Part shown: one piece after another, positions 1 to 10,559 of the stretch
How the letters are laid out: each line of letters begins with the position of its first letter
Numbering within the stretch: position 1 is the stretch's first letter
DNA from: Tetradesmus obliquus
Lineage: Eukaryota; Chlorophyta; Chlorophyceae; Sphaeropleales; Scenedesmaceae
Assembly: GCA_030272155.1 (NCBI GenBank)
Contig: CP126198.1
Coordinates: 2,294,001-2,358,000, forward strand
DNA: 64,000 bases
Direction: 5' to 3'
Position numbers and translations under genes: made by a program
The notes under the pieces: model-generated
Told to the model about the DNA's origin: nothing
Database searches by the model: none
What the model saw: only the letters and a program-made list of their open reading frames with translations

Positions 1-174
1 ACCTTATGCATGGCCCTTTCTCTCAATCTATTGCACTGTGATATGCTTGAAAGGTTGTCTTATGCTGCCCAGCCTGCCAGTTCAGCATTACTTTTGGTGA
101 CTGCAGCTTAGCAATGCTATGCACAGCCCACGGCGGCCGGGTCACCCATGCCCCTGCCAGCTGGCAGCGCCTAC

Positions 175-197
175 AGCCCCCCCCCCCCCCCCCCCCC
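175..197. repeat. Poly-C tract
   Basis: A run of about 20 consecutive C residues follows GCCTACAGC. It lies inside the presumed gene at the left edge, probably in an intron, and could be miscounted in an assembly. Confidence 0.8.
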
Positions 198-358
198 ATC
201 CTCTGTGTTGGAGGTGACGGGCATGTGTGTCATCTCCCCAGCCATTTGGGGTACATGCACAGAAGATGTGTCCGTGATAACCTGTCTTTGACATACGCTT
301 GTTACACAGCAGCATCCAGCATTGTTGCAATCGTAGTCCATTGTGTTCAGGCTCACCT

Positions 359-1287
359 GGAAAGCACGGCCCTGCAAGACAACCTCTTTAACACACTGTC
401 GCAGGACTGAAACATCCGGACTCTGAGTCTCCGGCATCCTGCAGCAGAGGGAAGTGTACAGAAGTGCTTGTCAGCTGCCTCACCAGGTGGCTGCCAAGCA
501 TGCAGTTGCAGATGCTTGACGCACTCAGTCACACCACCACATCCTTCCTAAGCACAAGACCCACCTCGTACAGCCTTAGCAGTAGCCGTATAGTGGTTGC
601 TGCCTCTGGTAGGTGCAACAGCTCCTCGCTGGCCTGCTGCTGCAACGAGCGGCGCTGCAACCAGCGGGGCGATGGGGGCAGCGCTGCTGCTGGGTTGGCT
701 GGGAGCTTTTTCACAAGCTCTGTGGCTGCCTTGAAGTTGACCCAGAACAATTCAGAGACTGCTGGTAAGCTGCTTGCGCTACTTTCCAGGTGGTGCTGCA
801 GCTGCTGGACTAGCTGTACATCAGCACCTGTGTTGTCACCCAGCACTCGAGTGCAGCACTGCTCTACAGTTGCTGTCCGCCCAAAAAAAGCCCTTAGAAA
901 CGCTACAACGTTGACGGCTGCGTTGCTCTCAAACAGACCTTCTGGCTCGAGCTCTGCCCAGCCGAGGACTGCAGCAAGTCCACCCCTAGCGCTGTCACAG
1001 AACACGCCCCAGCCGGCACCAATGCCGTCACCAAGTGCGCCCCAGGATCTGCTGATGGTCTCAGGATTTGCAGCACCCTCGGCCTGCGGGTTCCACGCGC
1101 ACTTCCTCCGCAAGTGCTCCACGAGGTCGTGAAGCTTGGGTATGCTGTGCTCAGCGCTGTGGTGTGCTGCTGCTGCAGCTTCATCTGCTGCATGCTGCAC
1201 GGGCACACGGCCTGCAATGCGCATGCGTCCGGTGCTGTGCATTAGCCGCCTCTTGGAAACGGCATACAATCTGCTGCAGCAGGCCAT
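359..1287 (-). CDS. Unrecognised protein, 5' exons only (gene runs off left edge)
   Basis: I do not recognise the family. The first exon starts at ATG 1287 and stays open for about 240 codons. A likely donor (TACGAG|GTGGGT) ends it at 565. The composition looks coding: helical, with few low-complexity runs, and including segments such as LFWVNFKAATELVKKL and TTIRLLLRLYE. The first 30 residues are rich in Arg, Ser and Ala (SRLYAVSKRRLMHSTGR), which would suit an organelle presequence, but this is inference. A second exon probably lies at 359-438 after a CTGCAG acceptor and encodes SVLRQCVKEVVLQGRAFQ before a GTGAGC donor. The two do not join in phase with the simplest borders, so a small exon or another splice site is missing. 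The gene would continue left of base 1. Confidence 0.55.
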
Positions 1288-2241
1288 TAGCTGTGTAAGG
1301 CAGCTTCACGCAATCTTCATGTGGCATGCTCTAGCAGCGCTGCTGCCCAGCAGCAGAAGCCGCATCAAGCAGCTTTGCTCTGCATAAAGCTCTTGGATGT
1401 GTGTTCTGTCACGCCTTGCAGCAGTTTTCGGGTGATTCATACAAGGGTTTACGCGATCATTTGTGATCTGCAATGCATGTCGTCATCGTTGTGTTGTGCA
1501 TATTGTCTGGTGCCTGTTACATCATGTGTCAACGAGACTGTGCATGTGTTGCTGACATGCGCATGATGCAAACGGCCAATGCCGCGGGTGCTTGACTTCT
1601 GACCCATGCACATTGTGGCTACCTGCATAATGGAGGCTGATGCCTAGGCAACGCCGCATGCAGCAGTCCAGCACGTGTTGAATTGCCGAGATGTGCCTTC
1701 ATTGATAAAGGCTTGATAGCATTTGTGCTATGACTGGGCATGCAGCGTGTTAGGCAACCTTCTGCGATGCTGTAAATATTCCCGAGATTGTTTGTAGTGA
1801 ATGTGACCAAATTCATGAGATGTTTGGGGTCGTGCGTTGGCCCACAGTCGCGCGCCAGACATTACACACTGAAGTCTGTCGCAGACACAGCGGCTGTGTA
1901 CATACACATATGTGGGCAGGGGTGGAGAAGTAGTTGTGCCATGATCAAACGGTGGCGGTATAACAAAAGGGTGTTTTCAGCAACTGCCAGGACATCAAGT
2001 GAACTTCGCATGATGCTATGGTGCCGGGCAGCCGTGCCTACTTGTACATGAACAGCCCCACTTGGAGTGCCAGGACTTTGCGGGGGTCTTCTGGCTCAGC
2101 ATTGCTTGAAGGTGCGCAGCTGTGCATGACCAGCGTACTTCGGTATCCTGGCTTTGTCTAGAATTCGTCATTTTACATCATGTTCCGCGAGGCCATGATA
2201 GCGTCTGAGCACCAATTTGTGCTTTAAATGAAGCACCACAG
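1288..2241. other. Intergenic stretch upstream of the left-edge gene
   Basis: I see no convincing gene here. Short open frames exist on both strands but lack coding bias and splice-linked continuation. The part next to 1287 must hold the promoter of the left-edge gene. No TATA box or other named element stands out. Confidence 0.5.
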
Positions 2242-2384
2242 CTGCAGTCATAGTATGACTGCAGCGGGACATAGTATGTCCCGCTGCAGTTGTGAGCACC
2301 CAGCCTTTCTGCAGTGCAGATGGGCTCCTTACATGGACATGTGCCAAACTCGCAGTTGGCAATGCAGTTGAAACCACCGCTCAC
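2178..2384 (-). CDS. Doubtful small Cys-rich ORF
   Basis: A 68-codon ORF begins with ATG at 2384 and has eight or more Cys residues (FNCIANCEFGTCPCKEPIC at its start). It reads straight through the twin palindromes, which give it the similar halves TYYVPLQSYYD. There is no signal peptide and no recognised family. It may be an exon of something larger, or chance. It lies about 200 bases beyond the stop of the phosphatase on the same strand, so it could also be 3' UTR or readthrough sequence. Confidence 0.2.
   Translation of the reverse strand: MSGGFNCIANCEFGTCPCKEPICTAERLGAHNCSGTYYVPLQSYYDCSCGASFKAQIGAQTLSWPRGT
2242..2289. repeat. Two overlapping perfect palindromes sharing a CATAGTATG core
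   Basis: The first palindrome (2242-2264) has 11-base arms around a single central G. The second (2259-2289) has 15-base arms around a single central G. They share the CTGCAG at their junction and have the same central CATAGTATG, so both could extrude as near-loopless hairpins. They lie downstream of the phosphatase stop, outside any firm gene. Confidence 0.85.
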
Positions 2385-2583
2385 TTCAAAACAAGCAGTA
2401 TAGCAGTATAGTAAAGCTCACAAACAGGCTTGCTGTAGTTGCTGTTGCGCTGTTACCATGATGACACACAGCACGCTGCAGGCTGCCACTGCCACTGCCG
2501 CAATTCAGCAGTTGCAGATAAACGGGCAGCACTCTGACGACAAAGGGATGGTTACATGTGGAGCAGGGCACAGCCTGTACGCT

Positions 2584-4957
2584 CTAGTGCTTCTCTGCAC
2601 TCTTTCTGCCGCCAGGCTTTTCATACACCACAGCGCTGGCAACACTCACCAGCTGCCCACCCAGATCAGCCAAGGTGGCGCTGCCTCCCTGGCCCCCTAG
2701 CCCAAAGCCAGCAGCACTGCTGCTCTGCAACTTGCTGCCACTGCTGCTGTTGCCGCCAGGCTCGAGTGGCTGATCTGCTGATGAACTAGCTCCTGCAGGA
2801 TCTATAGGATTCACTTTTGCCAGCAGTTCTGCTAGTGGTGGCAGCACACAAGCTGTGAGCTGGCCTCCGTACACGCAGCCTGTGTCCAGGCCTGTTGCAT
2901 AGGGGCAGTCCTGCAGCCGTCGCTTGGCGTCGTGCCCAAAGAAGACATGCTGAGGGCCTGCAGCAGCAGCAGCAGCAACAGCGGCGGCGGCGGCGGCGGT
3001 TGCGGCGTCATCATGCATAGGTGCAATCAAGACAGCACAGCTGCGGTGTGCGGCGTAGCACAGGCCTGGCGAAAGTTAAGCCAACCAGGAAGACGCTTGC
3101 AGGACGCCTAATACCATAGCCAGGTACAACGCAGAGCACTGGAAAGCAGCTACGCACAGGGAAGAGTTTGCATGAATAGCTTGCTGCTCACCCTGCCACA
3201 CTCCTGCCCACGCCTGGCTGCCTTCTTGCCCCTTCTCAAGGCCCTGCCAGCTGCAGCAGCAACAGCAGCAGCAGGGACAAGACACCAGATGTTTGGGACA
3301 GCAATATCTGGTAATAAACAGCCCTGCGGTCCACACATGCATAGCTGCTGCCTCAAGGCCGGCTCAACCCAGCAAGGCCCTGCCGGGTGCAACACCAGCG
3401 CTGCAAAGGATGCAGCACCTGCCCATCAAACAGCTGTGCAGGCACCCTACACCAACGCAGAGCTGCTTGGTGGCTTGATACAGTACAGCAAAAAACCCTT
3501 CACCATGTTCAGTGTGCTGCTGCCTCACCTGCCGTCTGGTGCCCGAAGCAGCTCCCGCATCTTAATGAGCATGGTCAGCTCTTGCTGCTGCAGCGGCACC
3601 CCTGGCTCCAGCCCGGCATGCACCAGCAGAATGTTGTAGCTGCAGGCAGAGGCACAGATGTATACAGCAGCGGTGTTGTGCTTTGTCCCGGTAGGGTGTG
3701 TTGCTAGCCTGCTTACATGCCGCGATTCACCTGTAGGCAATGCTGCAGCGTGTGTGATCGAGGTAGGTGTTAGGCGGGCATCAGTTGTTGCTGCAAAAGC
3801 ACCCCGGCACCAGGCCAGCGTGCACCACCAGGGTGTTGTGCCTGCACAAAGAGCAGATGATACTACACAGCAGCGAGTTTGACTGAGGACATCACCCAGT
3901 ACATGGTCAAACGCAACAGTCAAACATAACAGTCAAACATAACAACGCTTACCCCTGGACCTGCAGGCTGAAGGGCAAGCTGGCCAGAAACTGCACATCC
4001 TCCGGCAGCATCGACCCCACCCAGTGGTAATCGGTCAAACATAACGGTAAAGCAGAACAGCCAAACGTAAGGCTTACCCCTGGACCTGCAGGCTGAAGGG
4101 CAAGCAGGCCAGGGACTGCACATCCTCTGGCAGCATCAACACCACCCAATGGCAATCGGTCAAACATAATGGTCAAACATAACAATCAAACATAAGGCGT
4201 ACCCCTGGACCTGCAGGCTGAAGGGCAATCTGGCCAGGAACTGCACATCCTCCGGCTGCATCGACCCCACCCAGTGGTACTTGGCATCAACTGGCTGCTG
4301 CTGTGCATGCAGCCTTGCTGCTTCGAGTGCTGACTCATCATGGTTGCCCCGCACTGCCCAGGTGTGGAGCTGCGGGTTGCTGCACCACTGGCGCACAGTT
4401 GACACAACCTGCAGGATCATAGTGACACACAGATTACGGTGCATGCGGTGCATGTTGGTGCTGCGATAGTTAATGCTGGCTGGCTGTCAAGAGCTGCGCA
4501 TGTACAGCAGGTGTAGCTTACAGGACAGCAGCTGGAAGCAACATGTGCACGCATGCTTGCGGTGCAGCATGTGCCATCAGCAGCCTTGTGTGTTGATGGC
4601 CGACCAACATTTTCTAACAAAGACATGTAGCAACATGCAATGCCTACAGTTGCATCGCGCACGCCGAGAACAATCTGCCACAGCAGCCCTTCCTGCATTA
4701 ATCATTCCACAGCACAAGCAGGAGCAGCAGCAGCCAACACCACCCCCGCAAGGCTCCCACCTCTGCTGACTTTGGCCCCTTGTTCACAAGGTCTCCAACA
4801 AACACAAGGTTGTCGCTGCCACGCTTGAAATCCACTTCCTGCAGCAGCTGCTGCAGCTCATCCAAGCAGCCATGCACATCACCAACAAGCAGCAGCCGGC
4901 CGGGCCCCAGCTGCTGCTGCTGCACCACCTGATGCACCACTGGAGGCAGCGGGTTGC
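2584..4957 (-). CDS. ApaH-like (ALPH-type) metallophosphatase
   Basis: A calcineurin-like phosphoesterase of the bacterial-type ApaH-like group. The exons are 4761-4957, 4203-4408, 3529-3639, 3192-3250 and 2584-2957 (stop TAG), and they join in phase throughout. The metal-site motifs appear in order: GDVHG (exon 1), [10 protein letters not shown] (exon 1), RGNHD (exon 2), LVHAG (exon 3) and FFGHDA (exon 5). The stretch [17 protein letters not shown] spans the 3192 splice as in ApaH-like proteins, and [12 protein letters not shown] follows. Family members hydrolyse dinucleoside polyphosphates, capped RNA or phosphoproteins; which one applies here cannot be told. The C-terminal 70 residues are low-complexity. 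Exon 1 follows a strong acceptor (TTTCCTGCAG), so the true start is probably in an upstream exon between 4958 and 5839. Alternatively, ATG 5072 reads into exon 1 without splicing. A TGTAA on the minus strand near 2554 can serve polyadenylation. Confidence 0.88.
3789..3850 (-). repeat. Decayed copy of phosphatase exon 3 start
   Basis: This intron segment resembles the acceptor-proximal part of the exon at 3529-3639: shared blocks on the plus strand are CACCCC(T)GGC.CCAG, GCATGCACCA and a GTTGTGCCTGCA/GTTGTAGCTGCA end. It has lost the reading frame and is not needed by the gene model. Confidence 0.65.
3947..4279 (-). repeat. Triplicated 3' edge of phosphatase exon 2, 125 bp period
   Basis: Three copies start at 3947, 4072 and 4197, exactly 125 bp apart. 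Each holds the last ~75 bases of the exon (ending LPFSLQVQG) plus the splice donor. Only the copy at 4197-4279 is continuous with the rest of the exon and with an acceptor at 4408. The other two lie in the intron and have no acceptor. The spacers are built from repeats of GGTCAAACATAA (about 3903-3946, 4032-4048, 4159-4190), so a short minisatellite shares the same unit. Confidence 0.93.
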
Positions 4958-5839
4958 CTGCAGGAAAGGATGCAGAGAAAGTGCCGAAAGAATCAGCACA
5001 GACAAGTGCCCGGCATGTTATAATTGAACCTTGATGTTTTCTGGGGTTGAAAACGTGTGATTGCCACAACATATGCTCAAGCCATGAACAAGTTGGCTGC
5101 GCCGCTACACAGCTGCTGGGCTCCTTTGTGCGTGGGCGTTCAAATGCCTCTGATGCTCAGCTTACCGTACACCTGGTACTGCATACTTTGCCTGCTTGCC
5201 ACTCTCACGACCCGATTGCTGAGCAACGCGGCTACAGAGCAGTCCCTGATCAACTTGGCACTGCTGGCTAGTAGCATTCAGCAAGTGCTGGTTGCATGCC
5301 ATGTGTTTCCTACGTCACCTTTACGGAAGCAGCACTTACCTGATGGTGTGGTGCGCTGTTCTACACGAGGTGTCCTTTGCCTGCTGAGTGCTGACCTGCA
5401 GCTCCTTACAAACACAGAGAGCATGCCACCCATGCTGCTTGCAGGAGTCAGCTGCCTGCCAGTGTAGTTCTGTGCAACACGTGCAACACGCATCAATGGC
5501 ATCAGCCAGGCCGAAACGCCGCGTGATAAGGGTCAAGCAGTCAGGGAAGCTCCGGTTCGGGCGTGCACTGTGGTCTTTGGGGGCCGTTCCTGCACTACGC
5601 AAGTGCTGGTGTCATGGGTTGTCATGAGGGCTTTGTAACTGACTGTCACGTCGTACTGCGAGCTTCTGAAGTCTCCGAAGGCCTGCAACGTATGCTGATC
5701 ACACAGCCGAGACGTGCAGGGGCTCTTCATATGCTTTGACTTGCCGCACACGAAACCCTGCTTGGCCGCAGACACACTTCCCGGTCACAGCGTGCAGCGA
5801 GCTCAGTAGGGCATGCACATCTGATAACTACAAGCAAAC
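4958..5839. promoter_or_regulatory. Divergent spacer between phosphatase and NOB1
   Basis: The phosphatase points left and NOB1 points right, so this ~880 bp must hold both promoters and probably a first exon of the phosphatase. No core promoter motif is obvious. Open frames on the minus strand at 5336-5602 and 5533-5775 might contain that exon, but no junction is convincing. Confidence 0.4.
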
Positions 5840-7038
5840 ATGGCTTCTTGGGCGTCCATAGCGAAGGCCTCACCGCAGCCTGTAGCGGCTGCGCAGGACC
5901 TGGCCAGCACCGAGAACTTGCGGCTGCTGGTCGTGGATGCAAACGCAATCATCGGAGGAATAAAGCTGGAGGGTGTTGCAGACCGTGCAGTCACGATTCA
6001 GGAGGTGGTCGACGAAATCCGTGACAAGCAGTCTCGGCAGTTCCTGTCTGCCCTGCCATACCAGCTGCAGCTGTCTGAGCCAACAGAGGAGTCAGTGAAA
6101 GCAGGTGAGCGCGTGGTGAAGCAGTAAGTGTATATATAACTGTGTCTGGCTGCTAGCATGCTGAGAATCAGCCACGTCAAGGCTGCTTTTTGGCTTTGCA
6201 GGCCAGCCCGGCTGCTTCCAGGTGTCATCATGCCCATGCAGCTATGTCCTGCATTGAACCCACAGAACTAGCTGAAGCACACACGCTTATATCATTATTC
6301 GCATGACTCTAGCTGTGTTCATCACGCTGATGTACGCGCCTGCCCTGCTGTGTTGTTGCTTGTTGCTGGCAGTGACGCGCTTTGCGCGCGAGACAGGCGA
6401 CATCGCAGCGCTGTCCAGCATCGACATAAAGCTGCTGGCGCTCGCACACACGCTGGAGGCGGCTGCACATGGCACAGAGCACCTGGCAGCACACGCAGCA
6501 CAGGTAAGTATCCAGAAGTAGGCAGCGCCGCCAGCGCAGCAGCAGCAGCAGCAGCATTTGATGCTTGAAGTTTGAGATGTCTCCAAATGCTGCAGCGTCC
6601 AAGTGTGCTCTTTGTCAGCATGCATATGGTGCATGGGGAACAGCATGTTGCGCTGGAGGCTGCTGCAGTCGACTGCCCTGCCATTCGGCAGCTGAGTTTG
6701 TCTGCTTCACGTGCGTCTGTCAGGTTTGTGCAAGGCGCCAACGAAGTGTCGCAGAGCTGCTGAAACTTTTGCTGTGCTTGCATAACCTGCCGTATGCTGC
6801 TCCCTGCTGCCTGCTGCTGCAGCCTCGCATGCACAGCAAAGCCCTCGCATCATCAGCACCCATGCCCGGCTGGGGTCAGGTGTCCAACCCCGAAGATTGG
6901 AAGGTAGTGGATGAGGCAAATGAGGCAGACGAAGCAGCAGCAGCAGCAAGCACCAGCCGCATTGCGCAGCGGGTGCAGCAGCTGAGCTTAGACCCCTCAC
7001 AGCCTAACAGCTTCTTAGCAGAGGAAGTGCTGCCTCCC

Positions 7039-7069
<31 letters not shown>

Positions 7070-7209
7070 CTGTGCCAGTCAGCAGAGCTCCTGCTGCTGC
7101 TACCAATGCAGCTGGTGTGCAGCAGCAGCAGCAACATGCAGCAGCCGTGTCACAACCCTTGCCGCTGCAGCAGCAGCAGCAGCATCAAGCTGCTGGGCCT
7201 GCTGCTCAG

Positions 7210-7256
<47 letters not shown>

Positions 7257-7709
7257 GGAAGATGATGAAGAGGATGATGATGATGATGATGGTGGCTGGG
7301 GCACAGCAGCTAGCAGCAAGAATGCGGCTCGCAGGAAGAAGCGCAAGGAGTTCAAACGGCAGGAGCGGCAGCGAGCTTTTGAGCAGGAGTGGGAGGAGCA
7401 TGCAGCACTGATGCAGCAGCAGCAGCAGCAGCAGCAGCAGCCGGAGGCAGTGCTTGAGCCCCGTGTGCAGCAGCAGAACGGTGATGCAGCTGCTGGTGCA
7501 GATGTAGCAGCAGCAGCAGATGGGGCTGGCAGCGGCAGTGAAGGGGAGTCGGAAGACGGGGAGGCAGAGGGTGGTGACGAAGTAACAATAACAAATGACG
7601 ACCTGCTGGCGGCTGAGCACCAGGTGTACACAGCGGAGGACTTCGAGGAGGAAGATGAAGATGCAGCAGCAGCAGCAGCAGCAGCAGCAGATGCGGCAGC
7701 AGCAGGCAG

Positions 7710-7744
<35 letters not shown>

Positions 7745-9450
7745 GGTTAGGCCCTGGCATGCCAGGCTGGCATTCAAGTGTGGCATGTGTCACTGCAGAC
7801 TTTGCCATGCAGAATGTGCTGCTGCAGATGGGGCTTCGGCTGCTGACGCGCGACGGCCGGCGCATTGCGCGGCTGAGCCGTTACGCGCTGCGCTGCTCGG
7901 CGTGTTATAACGTTACACGGGAGCCGGGGCGGCTGTTCTGCCCCAAGTGCGGCAACATGACGCTGGATCGAGTGGAGGTGGTGGTGGGGCCGGATGGTGC
8001 GGAGTACTTTGGGGCACGCAAGCGACACATCTTGCGGGGCACGAAGTTCTCGCTGCCTAAGCCGCGGGTGAGTGCTACAGTTAGGGTTGTCGTTGGGTTG
8101 GCCAGCTGAAGGACGGCTGTCCATGCTTCTGTTTGTTAGTCAAGCTCATTGCTGTGCGTGTGTCTGGTGCAAAAGGCACCTGCTCTTGCGTGCTGCTGGT
8201 GGTGGGGCCGGATGGTGCGGAGTACTTTGGGGCACGCAAGCGGCACATCTTGCGGGGCACAAAGTTCTCGCTGCCCAAGCCGCGGGTGAGTGCTGCAGTA
8301 AGGGGGCTGTGTACAGGTTGTGCTTGTGTGCTGGTCATTGCTGCTGGGTGTGCGTGCTGGTGGCCTGTGTGTGTGATGCGGTTGTGCCTGGTTTAGTCAA
8401 GCTTACTGCTGTGCGTCTCTGGTGTAAAAGGCACCTGCTTTTGAGTGCTGGTGGTGGTGGGGCCTGATGGTGCGAAGTAATTTGGGGCACGCAAGCGGCA
8501 CAGCCTGCGGGGCACCAAGTTCTCACTGCCTAAGCCGCGGGTGAGTGCATACAGCTTATATTTGATGTCTGGTTGGTTGGTTGAAGGACCGCTGCTCGGG
8601 CACATGCCTGGTGTAGTCAAGCTCACTGCTGTGCATGTCTCGTGTATATGGCACATGCTGTATATGCGCCAGGCTGTGCACGGATGTATGTTGCAGCCGA
8701 CAGTCAGCTGCTGCCATACACTCATTATTGTATTGCCTGCTGCGCTGCCTGTTGTACTGCCTGCATTGCACTGCAGGGTGGCCGCAACAGCGACGACCCC
8801 GTGCTGCGCGAGGACAACATGCGCATCCATCACTGCCACTGCCGATTCAACTCAAGTACGCATTCAAGTTTGTACTGCCTGTGTTACGCTGCCATTGTTG
8901 TACCGCAGGGCGGCCGCACAGCAACGACCCCGTGCTGCGCGAGGACAACGTGCGGATCCATCACTGCCACTGCCGTAACAACTCAAGTGCTCAATCAAGT
9001 TTGTACTGTCTGTGTTGCGCCGCCTTTGTTGCACCGCAGGGCGACCGCAACAGCAATGACCCTGTGCTGCGCGAGGATGTGTTTCTGCTCAACCTGCCAA
9101 TACTTAATTTGATTAGTAGCTCAGTCTGTTCTGCCTGTTGTACTGCCTGTTTTATGTCGCAGGGCGGCCGCAACAGCAACGACCCCGTGCTGCGTGAGGA
9201 CGTGTTCCTGCTCAAGGTCAAAGCCCTGGGCAGGCGCGCCACAAAGAAGAAGCCAGCAGCAGATGCAGATGCAGATGCAGCAGCAGCAGGCGACGTGGAC
9301 CCCTTTGCGCCGGAGTTTTCGGCGGACACGTGGCACGTGCAGAGCCAGGCTGAGCTTGCGCAGCACCGGGGGCTGGCTGCGGTGCTACAGCCGGCGTGGA
9401 AGAACAACCCCAACGAGCGCAAGCTCACGCGCAGCAACAGGCGCGGCTAG
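5840..9450 (+). CDS. NOB1: NOB1, 20S pre-rRNA endonuclease
   Basis: NOB1 makes the last cleavage that turns pre-18S into 18S rRNA in cytoplasmic pre-40S particles. The exons are 5840-6104, 6373-6503, 6823-8067 and 9163-9450, and they join in phase to about 642 residues. The PIN domain is spread over exons 1 and 2 (LVVDANAIIGG, VDEIRDKQSR, LPYQLQLSEPT, then TRFARETGDIAALSSIDIKL). The zinc ribbon lies late in exon 3 (CSACYN...FCPKCG), followed by HILRGTKFSLPKP and, in exon 4, NDPVLRED and the basic end NPNERKLTRSNRRG. Between PIN and ribbon sits a ~300-residue linker full of Gln, Ala and Asp/Glu runs, which makes the protein longer than the roughly 410-residue human form. ATG 5840 is chosen because it precedes the PIN domain with no better upstream start. 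TGTAA at 9761 is the likely polyadenylation signal. Confidence 0.95.
7206..7260 (+). repeat. (GCA)n run inside NOB1 linker
   Basis: About 17 consecutive GCA/CAG triplets read as poly-Ala in the NOB1 frame, followed at once by an Asp/Glu run. A second long run lies at 7666-7742 (poly-Ala, then poly-Gln). Both are translated. Confidence 0.9.
7978..8550 (+). repeat. Triplicated 3' edge of NOB1 exon 3
   Basis: Copies of about 100 bp start near 7978, 8196 and 8448. Each carries VVGPDGAEYFGARKRH...PKPR and the donor CCGCGG|GTGAGTGC. The first copy is the functional exon end. The third has GAAGTAATTT where the gene has GAGTACTTT, which puts a stop in the frame, so it is a relic. The spacers also match in part (GGTGYAAAAGGCACCTGCT before copies 2 and 3), so intron sequence was duplicated as well. 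Confidence 0.95.
8745..9217 (+). repeat. Quadruplicated 5' edge of NOB1 exon 4, with its acceptor
   Basis: Exon starts follow CAG at about 8779, 8910, 9041 and 9163. Each is preceded by a pyrimidine-rich TTGTACTGCCTG-type intron end and begins GG(C/T)GGCCGCAACAGC with small changes. Only the last runs on into the full exon. Copies 1 and 2 share ATCCATCACTGCCACTGCCG, which the last copy lacks, so they descend from a common duplicate. Copies 1, 2 and 3 remain potential acceptors. Confidence 0.95.
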
Positions 9451-9706
9451 TTGAGGGCATGTTTTGGTTTCAGAGCAGCCGCGGCTGGTCAGGTGCTGCT
9501 CAGCAGCGCGGCAACATGCGCAGCTGTCTAACACGAAGTTCTCCATGTGTTGTTGCAGCGGCGGAGGTGGGGCAGGCAGCGGTGAGCAGCAGCATGGGTT
9601 GTGCAGCATGGTGGGAAGAAGGTTGAGGGTGGCTGGAATTGGCTGCAGCTGTGTGTGGCTGTTCTGGCAGGACATAGCTGAAACACAGTCGTGTGACGGC
9701 GTTGGT

Positions 9707-9760
9707 GTGTGGCAGAGGTGTGGCAGAGGTGTGGCAGAGGTGTGGCAGAGGTGTGGCAGA
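9707..9760 (+). repeat. 11 bp tandem repeat in NOB1 3' UTR
   Basis: Five units of GTGTGGCAGAG follow one another directly before the TGTAA at 9761. Confidence 0.9.
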
Positions 9761-9765
9761 TGTAA
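9761..9765 (+). terminator. Probable TGTAA polyadenylation signal of NOB1
   Basis: TGTAA is the usual green algal polyadenylation signal. It lies about 310 bases after the NOB1 stop. Confidence 0.45.
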
Positions 9766-10467
9766 ACTCAGGCATATTGTGTTCTGTTCTACGCAAGCAG
9801 GGCTAGCAATTACTTCTGGTGGACGACTCCCTCTGGGTGACGCATGTGTGTTGAACACTGCATGGCGCGCGGCTGCGAAGCTATTCAGTAGCTGAAGCTG
9901 AACCGCGCTGGCAGGTGCTGTTATTGCAGCAGTGGTGTGATGTGTCATTCTCGCGTGGGCAGCGCAGGCAGAGGTGGGCATGGTACTGCCAGGGAGTTGT
10001 CTTTTGTGAGAGCTTGGTGGGATGGGTTGAACACCTAGACAGCAAACGTGCACAGCCGCTATGCACAAGCATGCAGCTTGACTGAGCAGGCGACTCACAT
10101 AGCAGCGCCGCTCATCATATACATGTTGGCGGCAGGCTCTCTGTGGGTTGCAAGCTGCAGCAGGTCTTGCAGGCCTGAGCAGTGGTGGTAGTAGTGGGGC
10201 CGCACTTGAGAACTACGTTGGGCAGCATTCAGCAGCACATGAAGGGGTGCCTGTCTGCCGCAAGTTGCTGTGGCTGGGCACAAGGGCGCCAGCTTCCCCT
10301 TGCTGTCTGATTAGAATGCTGCGTGTTGTTGCAGACATCTTAAGATCATCAGGCTGACTGTGTACTGAAAAACTTCTGATTTGCGCCGGGTTCGAAAGGG
10401 TTACCTCGAAATTTGCGGTACATAGCCTCAGCATTTGGGCAACTTTTGACAATTCTACAGAACTTTC

Positions 10468-10549
10468 GGGCAGATGCCCGAGCGGTCTAAGGGGCCAGAC
10501 TCAAGTTCTGGTATCGAAAGATGCGTGGGTTCGAACCCCACTCTGCCCA
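10468..10549 (+). tRNA. trnL-CAA: tRNA-Leu (anticodon CAA)
   Basis: An 82-base class II tRNA. The acceptor stem GGGCAGA (10468-10474) pairs with TCTGCCC (10542-10548), with discriminator A. The anticodon stem CCAGA/TCTGG encloses the loop CTCAAGT, giving anticodon CAA, which reads UUG. A long variable arm (TATC-GAAA-GATG) and the T arm GTGGG-TTCGAAC-CCCAC complete it, and the T arm supplies the Pol III B box. There is no anticodon intron. A short T run at 10555-10559 can terminate Pol III. Confidence 0.97.
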
Positions 10550-10554
10550 TATTG

Positions 10555-10559
10555 TTTTT
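10555..10559 (+). terminator. Pol III T-run terminator after tRNA-Leu
   Basis: TTTTT six bases past the tRNA 3' end, in the usual position for Pol III termination. Confidence 0.7.

Noticed and set aside
464-1132. 222-codon plus-strand ORF
   Set aside because: It is antisense to the better coding frame at 565-1287, which has an ATG, helical composition and a following exon.
3947-4279. CRISPR-like array (evenly spaced repeats)
   Set aside because: The repeats are copies of a eukaryotic exon edge with coding content. The spacers are themselves repetitive, and the context is a split nuclear gene.
7150-7865. Minus-strand ORFs across NOB1 exon 3
   Set aside because: They are complements of the CAG/GCA runs (poly-Cys, poly-Ser, poly-Leu) and have no independent support.
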